A stretch of 38,882 nucleotides of DNA from a virus, in the IMG/VR virus record IMGVR_UViG_3300028027_002229, positions 1 through 38,882 of that record, one strand, 5' to 3'. The translations under genes and the position numbers were made by a program. Below the pieces are notes generated by a model. That model ran no database searches and was not told the DNA's origin. It saw only the letters and a list, made by a program, of their open reading frames with translations. Shown in pieces: positions 1 through 8,855 of this stretch; within the stretch, counting starts at the first letter, position 1; every line of letters begins with the position of its first letter.

Positions 1-376
1 TCATTGTATCGTATCCTAATGCTTCTAATTCTTGTTTTTTCTTTAATAACGGTTTACTAGCAGCCCCTGTACCATCTACAACTATATCTTTCTTTTCAGC
101 AGACATTGTTGCGAATTTTTCTTTAGTAGCTTTTTGAGCTTGACCCATTAATTTAGCTGCTTGAGACAATTGATCTTGATTGAAATCTGCGATTTTCATG
201 CCTAAACCTGCTGCTTTCAACAGTTCCTCATAGGTGTCATCGACATTAATTACAGTCAAATTTTTCGGTATTAACTGCGCAGATACAAATGTTTTACCAG
301 AACCAGCAGGGCCCGCCATGAATATGGCTTTGGGTTTACCTTGCGCTTCTTTTAGTAAATCTAGTAACTTAATCAT
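1..376 (-). CDS. P-loop kinase / zeta-toxin-like ATPase, 3' part outside window
   Basis: Read directly from the sequence: the ATG is at 374-376 and the frame stays open to base 1, so about 125 N-terminal residues are visible and the C-terminus is missing. After a short leader (MIKLLDLLKEAQGKPKA) comes a hydrophobic strand and a Walker A loop, GPAGSGKT (residues about 22-29), then INVDD and, near residue 100, DIVVDGTGA, the second strand with an acidic residue typical of small P-loop kinases and zeta-toxin-like phosphotransferases. Phages often carry such proteins as nucleotide or polynucleotide kinases, but the substrate cannot be told here. It lies directly downstream of the TonB-dependent receptor, separated by a hairpin. 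The P-loop family is secure; the exact kinase type is not. Confidence 0.8.
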   Translation of the reverse strand, partial: MIKLLDLLKEAQGKPKAIFMAGPAGSGKTFVSAQLIPKNLTVINVDDTYEELLKAAGLGMKIADFNQDQLSQAAKLMGQAQKATKEKFATMSAEKKDIVVDGTGAASKPLLKKKQELEALGYDTM

Positions 377-388
377 ACGTGAATATAA

Positions 389-419
389 ATAGGTGACCTG
401 GACATGCCAAGCCACCTAT
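389..419 (-). other. Hairpin between the receptor gene and the kinase gene
   Basis: On the minus strand ATAGGTG pairs with CACCTAT, and inside it CTTGG pairs with CCAGG (one G-U) around a CATGT loop. It starts about 20 bases after the receptor stop codon and ends 12 bases before the kinase start. No U-run follows, so it may be an RNA-stability or processing element, or a weak terminator. Copies of the TATTTATA octamer lie at both edges of the stem. Confidence 0.55.
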
Positions 420-439
420 AAATATTAGAAAGTATAATA

Positions 440-3400
440 CTATCTACCGAAGATATAACGGATACCTAACTGAGCAGACCATACATCAAATACAGATGAA
501 TTGTATTGATATGAATCTCTAGCTAAGATAGTAGTACCATCTGTTAATCTTTGAGTTGCTAATCTAAATGTTGGAACATTTGTAACTGCATCTCTGCTTA
601 CAAAGTTCAAGATTTGAGGAGCAGTTGCTCTTTGAGATATACCGAACTTATTATCAACCATATTACCAAAGTTCAAGATATCAGCTCTGATTTGGAAAGC
701 ATTTCTCTTACCACCAATCTTAATAAACACATCTTGTGCTACTGATAAATCAAATCTATGTAAGTAAGGTAATAAACCACCATTTCTTTCAGCATATTGT
801 CCACGACGAGTTTTTAAATATTCGTCTTGATCAATAAACTTATCGAATGCTGCTTGTTGTTCAGCTTCAGTATAAACTTTAGTTCCAACTGTTAATGGTG
901 AGAATTTAATATCTGAACCTTTGTTAGGTACAAAAATCAAATCATTATTGTTTACTCTATCACCATTTAAATCACCAGCTGCGATATATGAGAATGGATT
1001 ACCTTGTTGGCCTACGTAACCTAAAGTGATTGTTGTAGCACCACCGTACTTAGAACCATACTCAATTCTGTAACCTAATAAACCTACAAATCTATTTTTA
1101 ACGAATGCATCTGCAAATGATAAATCTAAATTGTTGTTACCTGCAATTGATAATGCTGATTGCCAAGAACCACTAGCAATTGAACCTGCACTCATATAAT
1201 CTTTTGAGTTAGCAGTTGTCCAAGCGAATGAACCCCAGAAACCTTTTTGGTATGGTTTTTCTAATTTTAATGTTAATGATTCGTGGAAAGCACCATTCTT
1301 ACTTGTAAGAACAGCTGCTCTTGAAACATTATTATTTACTCTTACTGTAGCATCAGAACCACCGAAACGAGGTCTATTATCTACTCCACCTAAAGTTCCA
1401 ACTGGGGCCTTTAAGTTAGCTTCATAGTAATGAACTGCGTTAAGTGTTTTATTATACAAATATTCAGCACTTGCTACTAATCCGAAAATTGGTAACTTTT
1501 GATCAACTGCTAAATTAGTTTTCCAAACTTGTGGGAATTTATAATTTGGATCAGTTAATGCTAAATCAAATGTAGATGGTAAAGTTGGTTTTGATGGGAT
1601 GAAATATTTGTTAGGATCTGCAGTAAAGCCATATTGGGCTGCAGCAGCACCACTTACATCAATAAATCCTGTTAACACACCATTATTACCGATTTGGTTA
1701 GATAAGAACACATAAGGAGGACGACCTGTAAATAAACCAGTACCACCTCTAAATTGTGTTTTCTTTTGTCCTTTAACATCGTAGTTAAAACCTAATCTTG
1801 GTTCAAACAATACTTGTGTTTTAGGCATTACACCTGTATTCCATTTTTCACCATTTGCAAAAGTCATTGCAGTGATTGCTGGGTTTTCTAAAGCTGTGTT
1901 TTCGAAATCAATAATATTTGCTCTAACACCAAATGTTAATTTTAAATCTCTAGTTGCGTTATACTCATCTTGTAAGTATAAATCTAATCTATTTGATTTT
2001 AATGTTTGCATTGGTTCAATTGCTCCTGGTAATGCAGAATATCTGAATTGGAAACGAGCAGGTGCAAATGTAGATGGTTTACCACCATTAGCTAATGATT
2101 GATTAGCCGCAGTATAAAAATCAGCTAAGCTATTGAAAATATAAACACCATTAGATGCAGGGAAGAATAAGTTATTTGACTGATACTTTTGAAAGTTAAA
2201 ACCACCAACTAATGTATGCTTACCAGCATATTTTGTTAAGTTGTTAGTTACGTTAAAAGTATTATAATCTAACTTGTTGCCTGGAGTAAATGGATCAAAT
2301 CCAACTGATGTTAATGCAGTAGAACCTTGTAAGATATCAATTGTTGGGAACATTTGAGACATGTAACCTCTGTTCTCAATTTGCTTATCATAAGAAACAA
2401 TTAAGTTATTATACAATGTATTTGATAACTTAGAATTTAATTCTAATACAGCTGAACGAGTATTATCCTGAATAGTGTAACCACTATTTTGGAAACTCAT
2501 TGCGTTGATATTCTGTGTTCTGTTACCGAAACCTGCTGATTGTGAGTTTGAAACACCAATTTGTGCTTCAGAATTATGATGTACATAACGAGCAGTCAAC
2601 TTGTTGTTTGCATTAATATTCCAGTCAACACGTACTAAGAATTTTTTAGATGTGTTTGTATTAGAATAACCTTCAAATGGACCTGTTTCGTAATTAAACT
2701 TGTCTTTCATGAATTTAGAAAGATCAGTTAATTGTTGGAAAGTTGGTCTTGATACTTGAGAACCTGCTAATGGAGAACCTGTAGAAATCCAAGTAGTACC
2801 TGGTTCAGTTCTTTCAATTGATTCGTAATTACCAAAAATAAACAATTTGTTCTTAATAATTGGAGCGCCTAAACGGAAACCTTGTACTTTCTCATCAAAT
2901 TTAGATGGAGTAATTTTTATTCCGTTTGCATTGTTACCAACATAACGAGATGAGTTATCACGTTGTGTTTGATAAACACTACCTTCAACTTCATTTGTAC
3001 CTGATCTTGTTACAGCGTTAATACCAGCACCAGTGAAACCTGATTGACGAATGTCAAAGGGTGCTACGTTAACTTGTAATTGATCAATAGCGTCTAATGA
3101 AATAGCACTTGCTCCTGTTCTACCACCTGCTGATGCAGATGAACCTAAACCGAAGTTGTTGTTGAACTGAGAGCCATCAATTGTAAAGTTGTTCATACGA
3201 GAGTCTTGAGCACCAAATGAAGAACCATTACCGAAAGGATTGTATTTGGTAATACCTTCGATTGTTCTAGCACCTGTAATAGGAATGCTTTGTAATTCTC
3301 TACGTGTAAACTGTTGTGCTGCTCCTGTTTTTTCTTTAGAGAACAGACCAGATTTAGTACCTGTTACAACTACTTCTTTTAATGCAGTTGCTTCATTTAC

Positions 3401-3718
3401 TAATTTAAAATCTACGTTTGATGCTACACCTAATTGAGTGTTTACATCCTTTTCTTCACCTTTTCTAAATCCTACATACGAAGCATGGATTGTATATGGC
3501 CCACCTACCCTTACAGCAGGTAAAACATAAACACCATTCTTGTTTGTAACCGATTTGTACTCAGTGCCTGTTGGGGTGTGTGTTGCATGAATTACAGCAC
3601 CAACCAACACTTCTTGTTTTTCGTTTTTAACAACACCAGAAATAGTAGAAGTGGTAACTTGACCAAATCCCATTAAAACTGATACTGAAAGAAACAACGA
3701 TAAAATCGCTTTTTTCAT
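440..3718 (-). CDS. TonB-dependent outer-membrane receptor, Oar-like
   Basis: A 1092-residue outer-membrane protein. The start chosen is the ATG at 3716-3718 because it gives a classical signal peptide (MKKAILSLFLSVSVLMGFGQ); the longer frame to 3805 would run through a terminator hairpin. Domains in order: signal peptide 1-19; carboxypeptidase-regulatory-like beta-sandwich about 24-105 (TISGVV, GAVI, NKNGVYVLP); EVVVTG at the start of the plug; plug about 115-240, with NNFTIDGSQFNN and GFTGAGINAVTRSGTNEVEGSVY; then a long beta-barrel ending in IRYIFGR, an aromatic-type barrel terminus. Oar-like receptors are typical of Bacteroidota, where they take up large substrates with TonB-ExbBD energy. 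In a phage it could block or replace a receptor or raise nutrient uptake; that is inference. It is intact, with no frameshift, and sits between a nuclease gene and a kinase gene. Assembly chimerism should be excluded. Confidence 0.93.
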   Translation of the reverse strand: MKKAILSLFLSVSVLMGFGQVTTSTISGVVKNEKQEVLVGAVIHATHTPTGTEYKSVTNKNGVYVLPAVRVGGPYTIHASYVGFRKGEEKDVNTQLGVASNVDFKLVNEATALKEVVVTGTKSGLFSKEKTGAAQQFTRRELQSIPITGARTIEGITKYNPFGNGSSFGAQDSRMNNFTIDGSQFNNNFGLGSSASAGGRTGASAISLDAIDQLQVNVAPFDIRQSGFTGAGINAVTRSGTNEVEGSVYQTQRDNSSRYVGNNANGIKITPSKFDEKVQGFRLGAPIIKNKLFIFGNYESIERTEPGTTWISTGSPLAGSQVSRPTFQQLTDLSKFMKDKFNYETGPFEGYSNTNTSKKFLVRVDWNINANNKLTARYVHHNSEAQIGVSNSQSAGFGNRTQNINAMSFQNSGYTIQDNTRSAVLELNSKLSNTLYNNLIVSYDKQIENRGYMSQMFPTIDILQGSTALTSVGFDPFTPGNKLDYNTFNVTNNLTKYAGKHTLVGGFNFQKYQSNNLFFPASNGVYIFNSLADFYTAANQSLANGGKPSTFAPARFQFRYSALPGAIEPMQTLKSNRLDLYLQDEYNATRDLKLTFGVRANIIDFENTALENPAITAMTFANGEKWNTGVMPKTQVLFEPRLGFNYDVKGQKKTQFRGGTGLFTGRPPYVFLSNQIGNNGVLTGFIDVSGAAAAQYGFTADPNKYFIPSKPTLPSTFDLALTDPNYKFPQVWKTNLAVDQKLPIFGLVASAEYLYNKTLNAVHYYEANLKAPVGTLGGVDNRPRFGGSDATVRVNNNVSRAAVLTSKNGAFHESLTLKLEKPYQKGFWGSFAWTTANSKDYMSAGSIASGSWQSALSIAGNNNLDLSFADAFVKNRFVGLLGYRIEYGSKYGGATTITLGYVGQQGNPFSYIAAGDLNGDRVNNNDLIFVPNKGSDIKFSPLTVGTKVYTEAEQQAAFDKFIDQDEYLKTRRGQYAERNGGLLPYLHRFDLSVAQDVFIKIGGKRNAFQIRADILNFGNMVDNKFGISQRATAPQILNFVSRDAVTNVPTFRLATQRLTDGTTILARDSYQYNSSVFDVWSAQLGIRYIFGR

Positions 3719-3736
3719 CTGTGTTTGTTTTTGGTT

Positions 3737-3767
3737 AAAAAAAAGAGCGGAGACAATGTCCCCGCTC
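3737..3767 (-). terminator. Strong intrinsic terminator in the receptor leader
   Basis: On the minus strand GAGCGGGGAC pairs with GTCTCCGCTC (ten pairs, one G-U) around a three-base loop and is followed by eight T. It lies only 18 bases upstream of the receptor ATG, which leaves no room for a promoter between the two. It would stop transcripts from the primase/nuclease genes and may act as an attenuator for the receptor. Confidence 0.85.
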
Positions 3768-3839
3768 AAAGCGTTATATATATTTGTATATAATTGTTGT
3801 AACAATATGAAAATTTTTGGTTTTCAAGCTATAAATATG

Positions 3840-4622
3840 TTAAGAAATCTTGACAGATGTAGGTAATAATTCAGTCATCGGCTTAAAGTCAGGGTTTTCT
3901 AAAGTATATATTTCGTATATATTTTTAAACATTTTAAAATTCTTTTCAATATCATTTACGAATTTTAATTCCCAACCTTTACCTTGAATTTTACCACCTT
4001 TGCCTTCTCCACGTGTATTTGCTTTAACCCATAAAATACCTGTGTGAGTTACTTTCTCATCATGTGTTTCGTTCCATGCTGTAGCATAAGCCGCTAACTG
4101 TAAGTCATAGCTAGTATGTAATGAATTTGATGTTTTTAAATCCAATAACCAAATGTTTTCAAACATTCTAACTACTAAATCCGCTGTACCAGCATATTTG
4201 TGTTCGTCTGAAAATAAGTGGTATTCGGTTGCTATTAATTCTGGTTTATGTGTATTCCAAAAATCAGCAAAGCGTAAAATCATTCTCCAAACATCTAAGT
4301 TATACTTAGCGTTTCCGAATTCATCTATCCAAGTAATTTCTTTACCATTTAAAAAATCATCTACAGCATTGTGTACTTGAGTACCTTCGCCTGCTGCTTT
4401 AGATGCGATAATATCGCTATTATGTCCTACATCTTTTAACCAAGAATGGAAAAATTGATTTTTAGGAAAATAATTTAAAACCGACGTTACTGAAGGATAA
4501 TAATTACCTTCTCGTCTGTAAAATCTACTGTCTAAAACATTAACTTGCTTATCCCCTTCAGCGTATTCAACGATACGTTTGATTTTAGGGTCTTTGATAA
4601 TGTTTACGTTTTTTTCGATCAT
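3840..4622 (-). CDS. RecB/Cas4-like PD-(D/E)XK nuclease
   Basis: 260 residues. The motif order fits the RecB-type PD-(D/E)XK fold: GEGTQVHNAVDDF with the conserved His at about 84; a Glu at about 133 in IATEYHLFSD; GTADLV with Asp 148; LLDLKTS with Asp 161 and Lys 163; and QLAAY with Gln 175 and Tyr 179, the motif IV helix. Such stand-alone nucleases are common in phages and act as single-strand exonucleases in recombination or DNA processing. The start overlaps the end of the primase gene by four bases (ATGA), so the two are translationally coupled and probably both serve DNA replication. No iron-sulfur cysteine cluster is seen, so it is not a typical Cas4. Confidence 0.85.
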   Translation of the reverse strand: MIEKNVNIIKDPKIKRIVEYAEGDKQVNVLDSRFYRREGNYYPSVTSVLNYFPKNQFFHSWLKDVGHNSDIIASKAAGEGTQVHNAVDDFLNGKEITWIDEFGNAKYNLDVWRMILRFADFWNTHKPELIATEYHLFSDEHKYAGTADLVVRMFENIWLLDLKTSNSLHTSYDLQLAAYATAWNETHDEKVTHTGILWVKANTRGEGKGGKIQGKGWELKFVNDIEKNFKMFKNIYEIYTLENPDFKPMTELLPTSVKIS

Positions 4623-5566
4623 ATGTTTTGTAATTTTTTCTCAAGCAAACTTTGAAAAGTCAAAGGTTCTGTATGCTCAAGAGTATTTAAAAATGCCTCA
4701 AACCCGATTTCGTTTGCATCTTTACCTTCTAATTCTACCATATAAACTTCCTTACCATACGACATTAATTTTTCAGCATGTTTAAGGGCATCTTTTTTAG
4801 CATCATTATCTAGTGCAATGTAAATTCTATCAACGCTTGATTTAACTAGTTTTTCCATTAGTTTGTTATGTAACACTTTACCTAATAATGGAATAACGTT
4901 TCGTTTAATAGTGATTGCATCAAACATACCTTCACAAAGTATGATTGGTGCATCCCAGTTTATATATAATTCTAAACCTATAACTTCTTTAGATGCTACA
5001 GGAGGATTTTTGTATTTGCGATCTGAATCTTTGTAAGCACGAGCTACAAAATAATTCAAAATGCCGTTTGCATCGTATGAGGGTATAATTACTCGTCCAA
5101 CGTACGAACCTTCTTTACAGAAACCAATATTGTATTTCAAAATATCATCCATAGTTACGCCTCGTTTCTTTAAAAATCGTAAAGCGTGTTTAGATTCAAT
5201 TTGAGCTATTCTATCAGTAACGAACGTAGAATGGTCGTTAAATGCTATAAATTCAGCGGGTAAAGCGAGTGCCTCAGTAGATACAATGTCTTCCACATTT
5301 GTAGGCTGAATGAGCAGATTTAGGTCAGTAAATTTGTCTGGTGTTGCTTTTGCTTGCTTAAATAGGGTACGTATGGTTTTACCCTTAGTATCACACACCC
5401 AACAATGCCAAAAATTTTCCTTCTTAGCTGTGGTACGTAATGATACTTCTAGTTTGTTCTTATGATGAGAACAGAACGGACACTTAAAAGCATAGTTACC
5501 TTTGCTTGTTGGTGTTCCTTTACCTAAAACAGATTCTACTAATACTAGTAGAGCAGCATTTTCCAT
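4619..5566 (-). CDS. DNA primase (zinc finger plus Toprim)
   Basis: 315 residues. An N-terminal zinc ribbon is visible: CPFC (Cys 29, 32) and HCWVC (Cys 55, 58), the type that reads template trinucleotides. The central part holds VGRVIIPSYDANG. The Toprim fold follows: IILCEGMFDAIT with the catalytic Glu 212, then IYIALDNDAKKDA with Asp 253 and Asp 255, then GKDANEIG. It makes RNA primers for lagging-strand synthesis. Its length is close to T4 gp61 (about 340), and no helicase domain is attached. It is coupled to the nuclease gene downstream. The family call is firm; equivalence with T4 gene 61 is inferred. Confidence 0.9.
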   Translation of the reverse strand: MENAALLVLVESVLGKGTPTSKGNYAFKCPFCSHHKNKLEVSLRTTAKKENFWHCWVCDTKGKTIRTLFKQAKATPDKFTDLNLLIQPTNVEDIVSTEALALPAEFIAFNDHSTFVTDRIAQIESKHALRFLKKRGVTMDDILKYNIGFCKEGSYVGRVIIPSYDANGILNYFVARAYKDSDRKYKNPPVASKEVIGLELYINWDAPIILCEGMFDAITIKRNVIPLLGKVLHNKLMEKLVKSSVDRIYIALDNDAKKDALKHAEKLMSYGKEVYMVELEGKDANEIGFEAFLNTLEHTEPLTFQSLLEKKLQNI

Positions 5567-5584
5567 AACCTTAAATATAAGATT

Positions 5585-6040
5585 TTACTCTGCCGAAATC
5601 AAATCTTTTCTATAAAATTTACCTAGTATATTATCGTTCATGTATCTATCGTCTTCTAGAACGTTGTGTTGAAATAAACATTTAGTTTCCCAATATGTTA
5701 ATTCCTTTTTATTTCTGCATAACATTAATACGTAACGTTTCAGTTCGTTCTTTGGTAATGACTTTATCTCAGTATTAGAACCGTAGTAAGTTTTCCAATC
5801 GCTTTCTTTAACTACTGTTTTTTTAGATGGTCTTTTACCTCTAGTAACAGGAATTTCAGCTAATTCTTTCTTACCTAATTTTTTATTAGTGGTGTGCAAG
5901 AATGCTTTTTTACCAATGTATGCACGTCCTGTTTTAAGATGACATGTCATATAAACATACCCGTAGTATTCAGTAAAATCAAATGTAGAATCGTTAATCA
6001 TATCCTCTACCTCAGTAGCAGGACCTAAAACTTGAAACAT
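5585..6040 (-). CDS. GIY-YIG endonuclease-like protein
   Basis: 151 residues. YYGYVYMTCHLKTGRAYIGKK carries the GIY-like (GYVY) and YIG signatures at the right spacing. A basic stretch follows, then ESDWKTYYGSN and a helix with YWETKCLF whose Glu fits the catalytic acidic residue. Many T4-like phages of aquatic bacteria carry a protein of this kind; some relatives (the Seg family) are homing endonucleases and others appear resident. Here it lies next to the repeated domain that borders the glycosylation cassette, so a role in moving DNA is possible but unproven. Confidence 0.7.
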   Translation of the reverse strand: MFQVLGPATEVEDMINDSTFDFTEYYGYVYMTCHLKTGRAYIGKKAFLHTTNKKLGKKELAEIPVTRGKRPSKKTVVKESDWKTYYGSNTEIKSLPKNELKRYVLMLCRNKKELTYWETKCLFQHNVLEDDRYMNDNILGKFYRKDLISAE

Positions 6041-6055
6041 AACTATTATTTATTT

Positions 6056-6379
6056 TTAAGTATCGTATTTAACTACGAATGTCATATCAGTATAAGGTGA
6101 CATTAGTATAGGTTTACCAAATTTAGCTACTGCTAATAATTCGTTATTATCATTATACAAACCTATTGATGTAGCATAAGGTGTAAAAAATGAACCTGAA
6201 GGTAGAGCAGAACCAGTAGCAAAATCTTTCAACGAACCACTTTGATAATTACTTACTAAAGTAGGGTTATATGATAAATTAAATTCAGTATTTTGAACAA
6301 CACAACGTACTTCGTTTTCATAAACGAAATGTTCATTTTTAAATGATAATTGAAAGGGTCCTGTGTGTGTTACTGGCAT
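6056..6379 (-). CDS. Small virion-associated protein sharing its C-terminus with the 15416-16396 product
   Basis: 107 residues. The C-terminal third (LYNDNNELLAVAKFGKP, then a beta-rich tail ending VVKYDT) closely matches the end of the 326-residue protein at 15416-16396 (MYNDNNELLAVAKLSKP ... RVKLDY). The DNA at 6121-6170 and 15481-15530 agrees at about 45 of 50 positions, so the copy is recent or kept similar by recombination. The N-terminal part is shorter and different. It is probably a fibre or neck component like its relative, or an accessory subunit; a truncated duplicate is also possible. Its stop lies 15 bases from the start of the GIY-YIG gene. Confidence 0.65.
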   Translation of the reverse strand: MPVTHTGPFQLSFKNEHFVYENEVRCVVQNTEFNLSYNPTLVSNYQSGSLKDFATGSALPSGSFFTPYATSIGLYNDNNELLAVAKFGKPILMSPYTDMTFVVKYDT

Positions 6380-6391
6380 AGTTTAAATTTA

Positions 6392-7153
6392 TTAAACAGG
6401 TCTTCTACTACCTAAGAATGTATTAACTAAATAAGTATTACCAATAGTTGCTACTGTATTGTTTGTTCGTTTAGGAGTATTTAAAAGTGTTTCAACATAT
6501 GGAGTAGATCCATCTGGTGTTCCATTAACATATAAATTTAATTGAGCAACATCCGTAGCAAACTGTCTAGTTTGTAATATAGTTTGAACAAAAAACTGAA
6601 CTCCACTAGGTATAAAAATAGTTGTTGAGGTGCCTGTTGAAGATAAGGTACCAAGAAGTTGAGTCGTATCGGCTCTATATATTTGAGTAACACCAGAGTT
6701 TCCAGAGTCAATTGTTAATGTTACAGTAATGCCTACTAATGGAGTTGATGGTGTGATAGTTTGTGTAGGCGTAGATGCAGGTGTTGATGTTGGTGTTACT
6801 GCAGGTGTGCTTGCAGGTGTGCCTGAAGGTGTGATTGTTTGTGTTGGTGTTGGTGATGCATTAAATGTAGTCGATGGGGTAACTGTTGGTGTTTGAGTTG
6901 GTGTTGAAGATGGAGATGGTGTGATTAATATATCAACATCTTTTTGATAAGAACTACATGCTGGGTTGATGTTTCTAAGGGTAACAGTTTTAGTGGCTTC
7001 GGGTACTGTAATGAATATAGTTGAATATAATTCATTTAAAGTTAAAGGACCTTCACGGAATACAAGGGCATTATTTGTATCACGATAATACAAATTATAA
7101 GGACCCGGACCCGTTCCTGTTAACATTCTCACATATGCATCAATATCTGCCAA
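6392..7153 (-). CDS. Virion protein with a Thr/Pro-rich mucin-like segment (small copy)
   Basis: 253 residues, apparently starting at a TTG (7151-7153); an ATG ten codons in (MLTGTGPGPYN) is the alternative. Layout: an N-terminal beta-sandwich-like domain (about 1-78, with LTGTGPGPYNLYYRD and VTLRNINPACSSYQ); a Thr/Pro/Ser-rich segment at about 79-138 (6740-6919) made of TPTQ, TPAS and TITPS units; and a C-terminal beta domain (about 139-253) ending in GSRRPV. It has the same kind of Thr/Pro segment as the 788-residue protein at 13043-15409, which lies on the other side of the sugar-transfer genes. A surface fibre or decoration protein is likely. The segment is a plausible target of the neighbouring glycosyltransferases (inference). 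Confidence 0.65.
   Translation of the reverse strand: MADIDAYVRMLTGTGPGPYNLYYRDTNNALVFREGPLTLNELYSTIFITVPEATKTVTLRNINPACSSYQKDVDILITPSPSSTPTQTPTVTPSTTFNASPTPTQTITPSGTPASTPAVTPTSTPASTPTQTITPSTPLVGITVTLTIDSGNSGVTQIYRADTTQLLGTLSSTGTSTTIFIPSGVQFFVQTILQTRQFATDVAQLNLYVNGTPDGSTPYVETLLNTPKRTNNTVATIGNTYLVNTFLGSRRPV
6740..6919 (-). repeat. Thr/Pro-rich low-complexity coding repeat
   Basis: Degenerate short repeats encode TP-containing units (TPTQ, TPSG, TPAS). On the plus strand they appear as GGTGTT/GATG runs resembling those of 13781-14431, so the two loci can recombine. Confidence 0.8.
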
Positions 7154-7177
7154 TTGTATATATTTTTATATAAATAT

Positions 7178-8851
7178 TTAATTTTCACGTCTTTCTTCAG
7201 CCTTATAAAATTCAAACCTATTGTGTTCTGTTGGGGTAGCCAACAATATACCCGGATAAATATTACTTTTTAATGTTTCTTGATAGATATAACTCATCCA
7301 TGTTTGTTCATAAGGATACGCCCAGGTTGTATTGATAAATAATTTTTTATTTCCTTCACGAGATACTACTTGAGGCCAATTACAGTAATAAATCTCACCA
7401 GTAGCATAAGGTACATTTCTATAAGATTTTATATGCTTATAATTAGTAAAAGGTGAGGCATCTTGGTTTGATGTATCCTTAACAGGCTTTTCAGGAAATA
7501 GTTCAGCACGGATATTAGCGGGAACATTATGCCAAGCCCATTGTTTTGTATTATCTCCATAAAATTCAGTGAAATTCCATTTTAAAAAATCAAAATTTTC
7601 ATCCCACATTATTTGTAACATAATATTATAAAAATCTTTAATTTTTCTTCTAAATCCATTTCTACAAAACTCATCTCCGCCTAAATAGAAAAACATATCA
7701 TCTTCAAAAAAGAAATGATAATCAAAATCATTTTTATCGGCATGTTCTGCTATGAACTGTCTTCCACCACAAATACCTAAATTGTCTTTTTTAATTTCTT
7801 CAAACCCATATTTATCACACAACATTGAATATGCAATATCAGTATCTCTATCTAACGAATTGTTTAATAAAAATTTCTTAGGTTTAGTTAAAAAATTATT
7901 ATCATATTCTTTAAAAGATATGCAAAGTTTTTCAAACTGATCTGGTGAATTGTATGTTATAACATATAAAGCAACATTATTGGTATTGTGTTGGTTTATT
8001 TTAATCTTATTAGATTGTATTTTTGCTTGTATGTTATTATTTTTTAAATTTTCAAAAAATCTAAACAACAAACCATCCATTTCAATGTCATAATATTGGA
8101 AAAATTCTGGGTGTTTATAAAGAAGAATTGTAAATAAAGATTCTTCAGTACCCATAAATCCTGCAGATAGAGTATCTACTAATATTGAGTAGTATAGTTC
8201 ATTTATTTTACCAATAATTCCTTTTGGTCCACCGAATATCCCTCCTCTACAAACTTTATCTACTTCATCACCAGCATAATGGCACATAGAACTATAAGTA
8301 AATCCATGTATTTCAACTTTACCATCATATGGAAAAGCTACAAAACTAAATTTATTAAAATGTTCGTCTAATTTATCTAAAACTTTATCACTCCAAAAAT
8401 ATCCTTCACTTACAGTATTTGTTAAAGCACCGTCAACCCAAACTAAATGTGTTGAATTAAAAGGATCTATAATAGCAGCATCATTAAGCAAAAACATTTT
8501 AGACATTACAATTGGATTGTACATTTCAAGTTTTGCTTGAGTGCTTTCAGGTAACCATGAAGGTGATTGATTGTACCATTCAGGTTTAGTTCTTATTTCT
8601 TGAATTTTATTAAATATAAATTCATTTGATCTAAACCAATCTAATTCTCTAACTAGAACAACAGTATTAGATTTATCTCGTCTTTCCCATACCCAATCTT
8701 CATATTGGCTTTCAATAAAGATTATAAAATTGGTTGGTGTCTTTAATAACTTTTCTAAATTGTTAAGATAATGTTGAAATGATCTTGACCACCCTTCAGA
8801 TAAAGAATCCCTTTTAATATCCCAAATTCCCGTAACTACTGTAACAGACAT
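7178..8851 (-). CDS. Two-domain glycosyltransferase (HtrL/YibB-like plus GT-A)
   Basis: 557 residues, apparently a fusion. Residues 1 to about 270 resemble the HtrL/YibB (WlaTC-like) family: MSVTVVTGIWDI at the N-terminus, HLVWVDGAL with the acidic metal site at about 136-143, and CRGGIFGGPKG at about 201-211. The same pattern occurs in the separate 297-residue protein at 9481-10374. Residues about 291-557 look like a GT-A transferase: VALYVITYNSPDQFEKL, a Leu/Asn-rich strand, and FFFEDDMFF at about 380-388 as the DxD-type metal site. It probably transfers two sugars, or one domain places the other. The acceptor is unknown; it is the last gene of the cassette, followed by the small Thr/Pro-rich gene. 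Confidence 0.7.
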   Translation of the reverse strand: MSVTVVTGIWDIKRDSLSEGWSRSFQHYLNNLEKLLKTPTNFIIFIESQYEDWVWERRDKSNTVVLVRELDWFRSNEFIFNKIQEIRTKPEWYNQSPSWLPESTQAKLEMYNPIVMSKMFLLNDAAIIDPFNSTHLVWVDGALTNTVSEGYFWSDKVLDKLDEHFNKFSFVAFPYDGKVEIHGFTYSSMCHYAGDEVDKVCRGGIFGGPKGIIGKINELYYSILVDTLSAGFMGTEESLFTILLYKHPEFFQYYDIEMDGLLFRFFENLKNNNIQAKIQSNKIKINQHNTNNVALYVITYNSPDQFEKLCISFKEYDNNFLTKPKKFLLNNSLDRDTDIAYSMLCDKYGFEEIKKDNLGICGGRQFIAEHADKNDFDYHFFFEDDMFFYLGGDEFCRNGFRRKIKDFYNIMLQIMWDENFDFLKWNFTEFYGDNTKQWAWHNVPANIRAELFPEKPVKDTSNQDASPFTNYKHIKSYRNVPYATGEIYYCNWPQVVSREGNKKLFINTTWAYPYEQTWMSYIYQETLKSNIYPGILLATPTEHNRFEFYKAEERREN

Positions 8852-8855
8852 AATT

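Noticed and set aside
3719-3805. Upstream extension of the receptor gene (start at 3805)
   Set aside because: It would translate through a terminator hairpin and lose the clear signal peptide at the N-terminus.
3840-4622. Cas4 of a CRISPR system
   Set aside because: No array or other cas gene is present, and the iron-sulfur cysteines of Cas4 are not seen; a phage recombination nuclease fits better.
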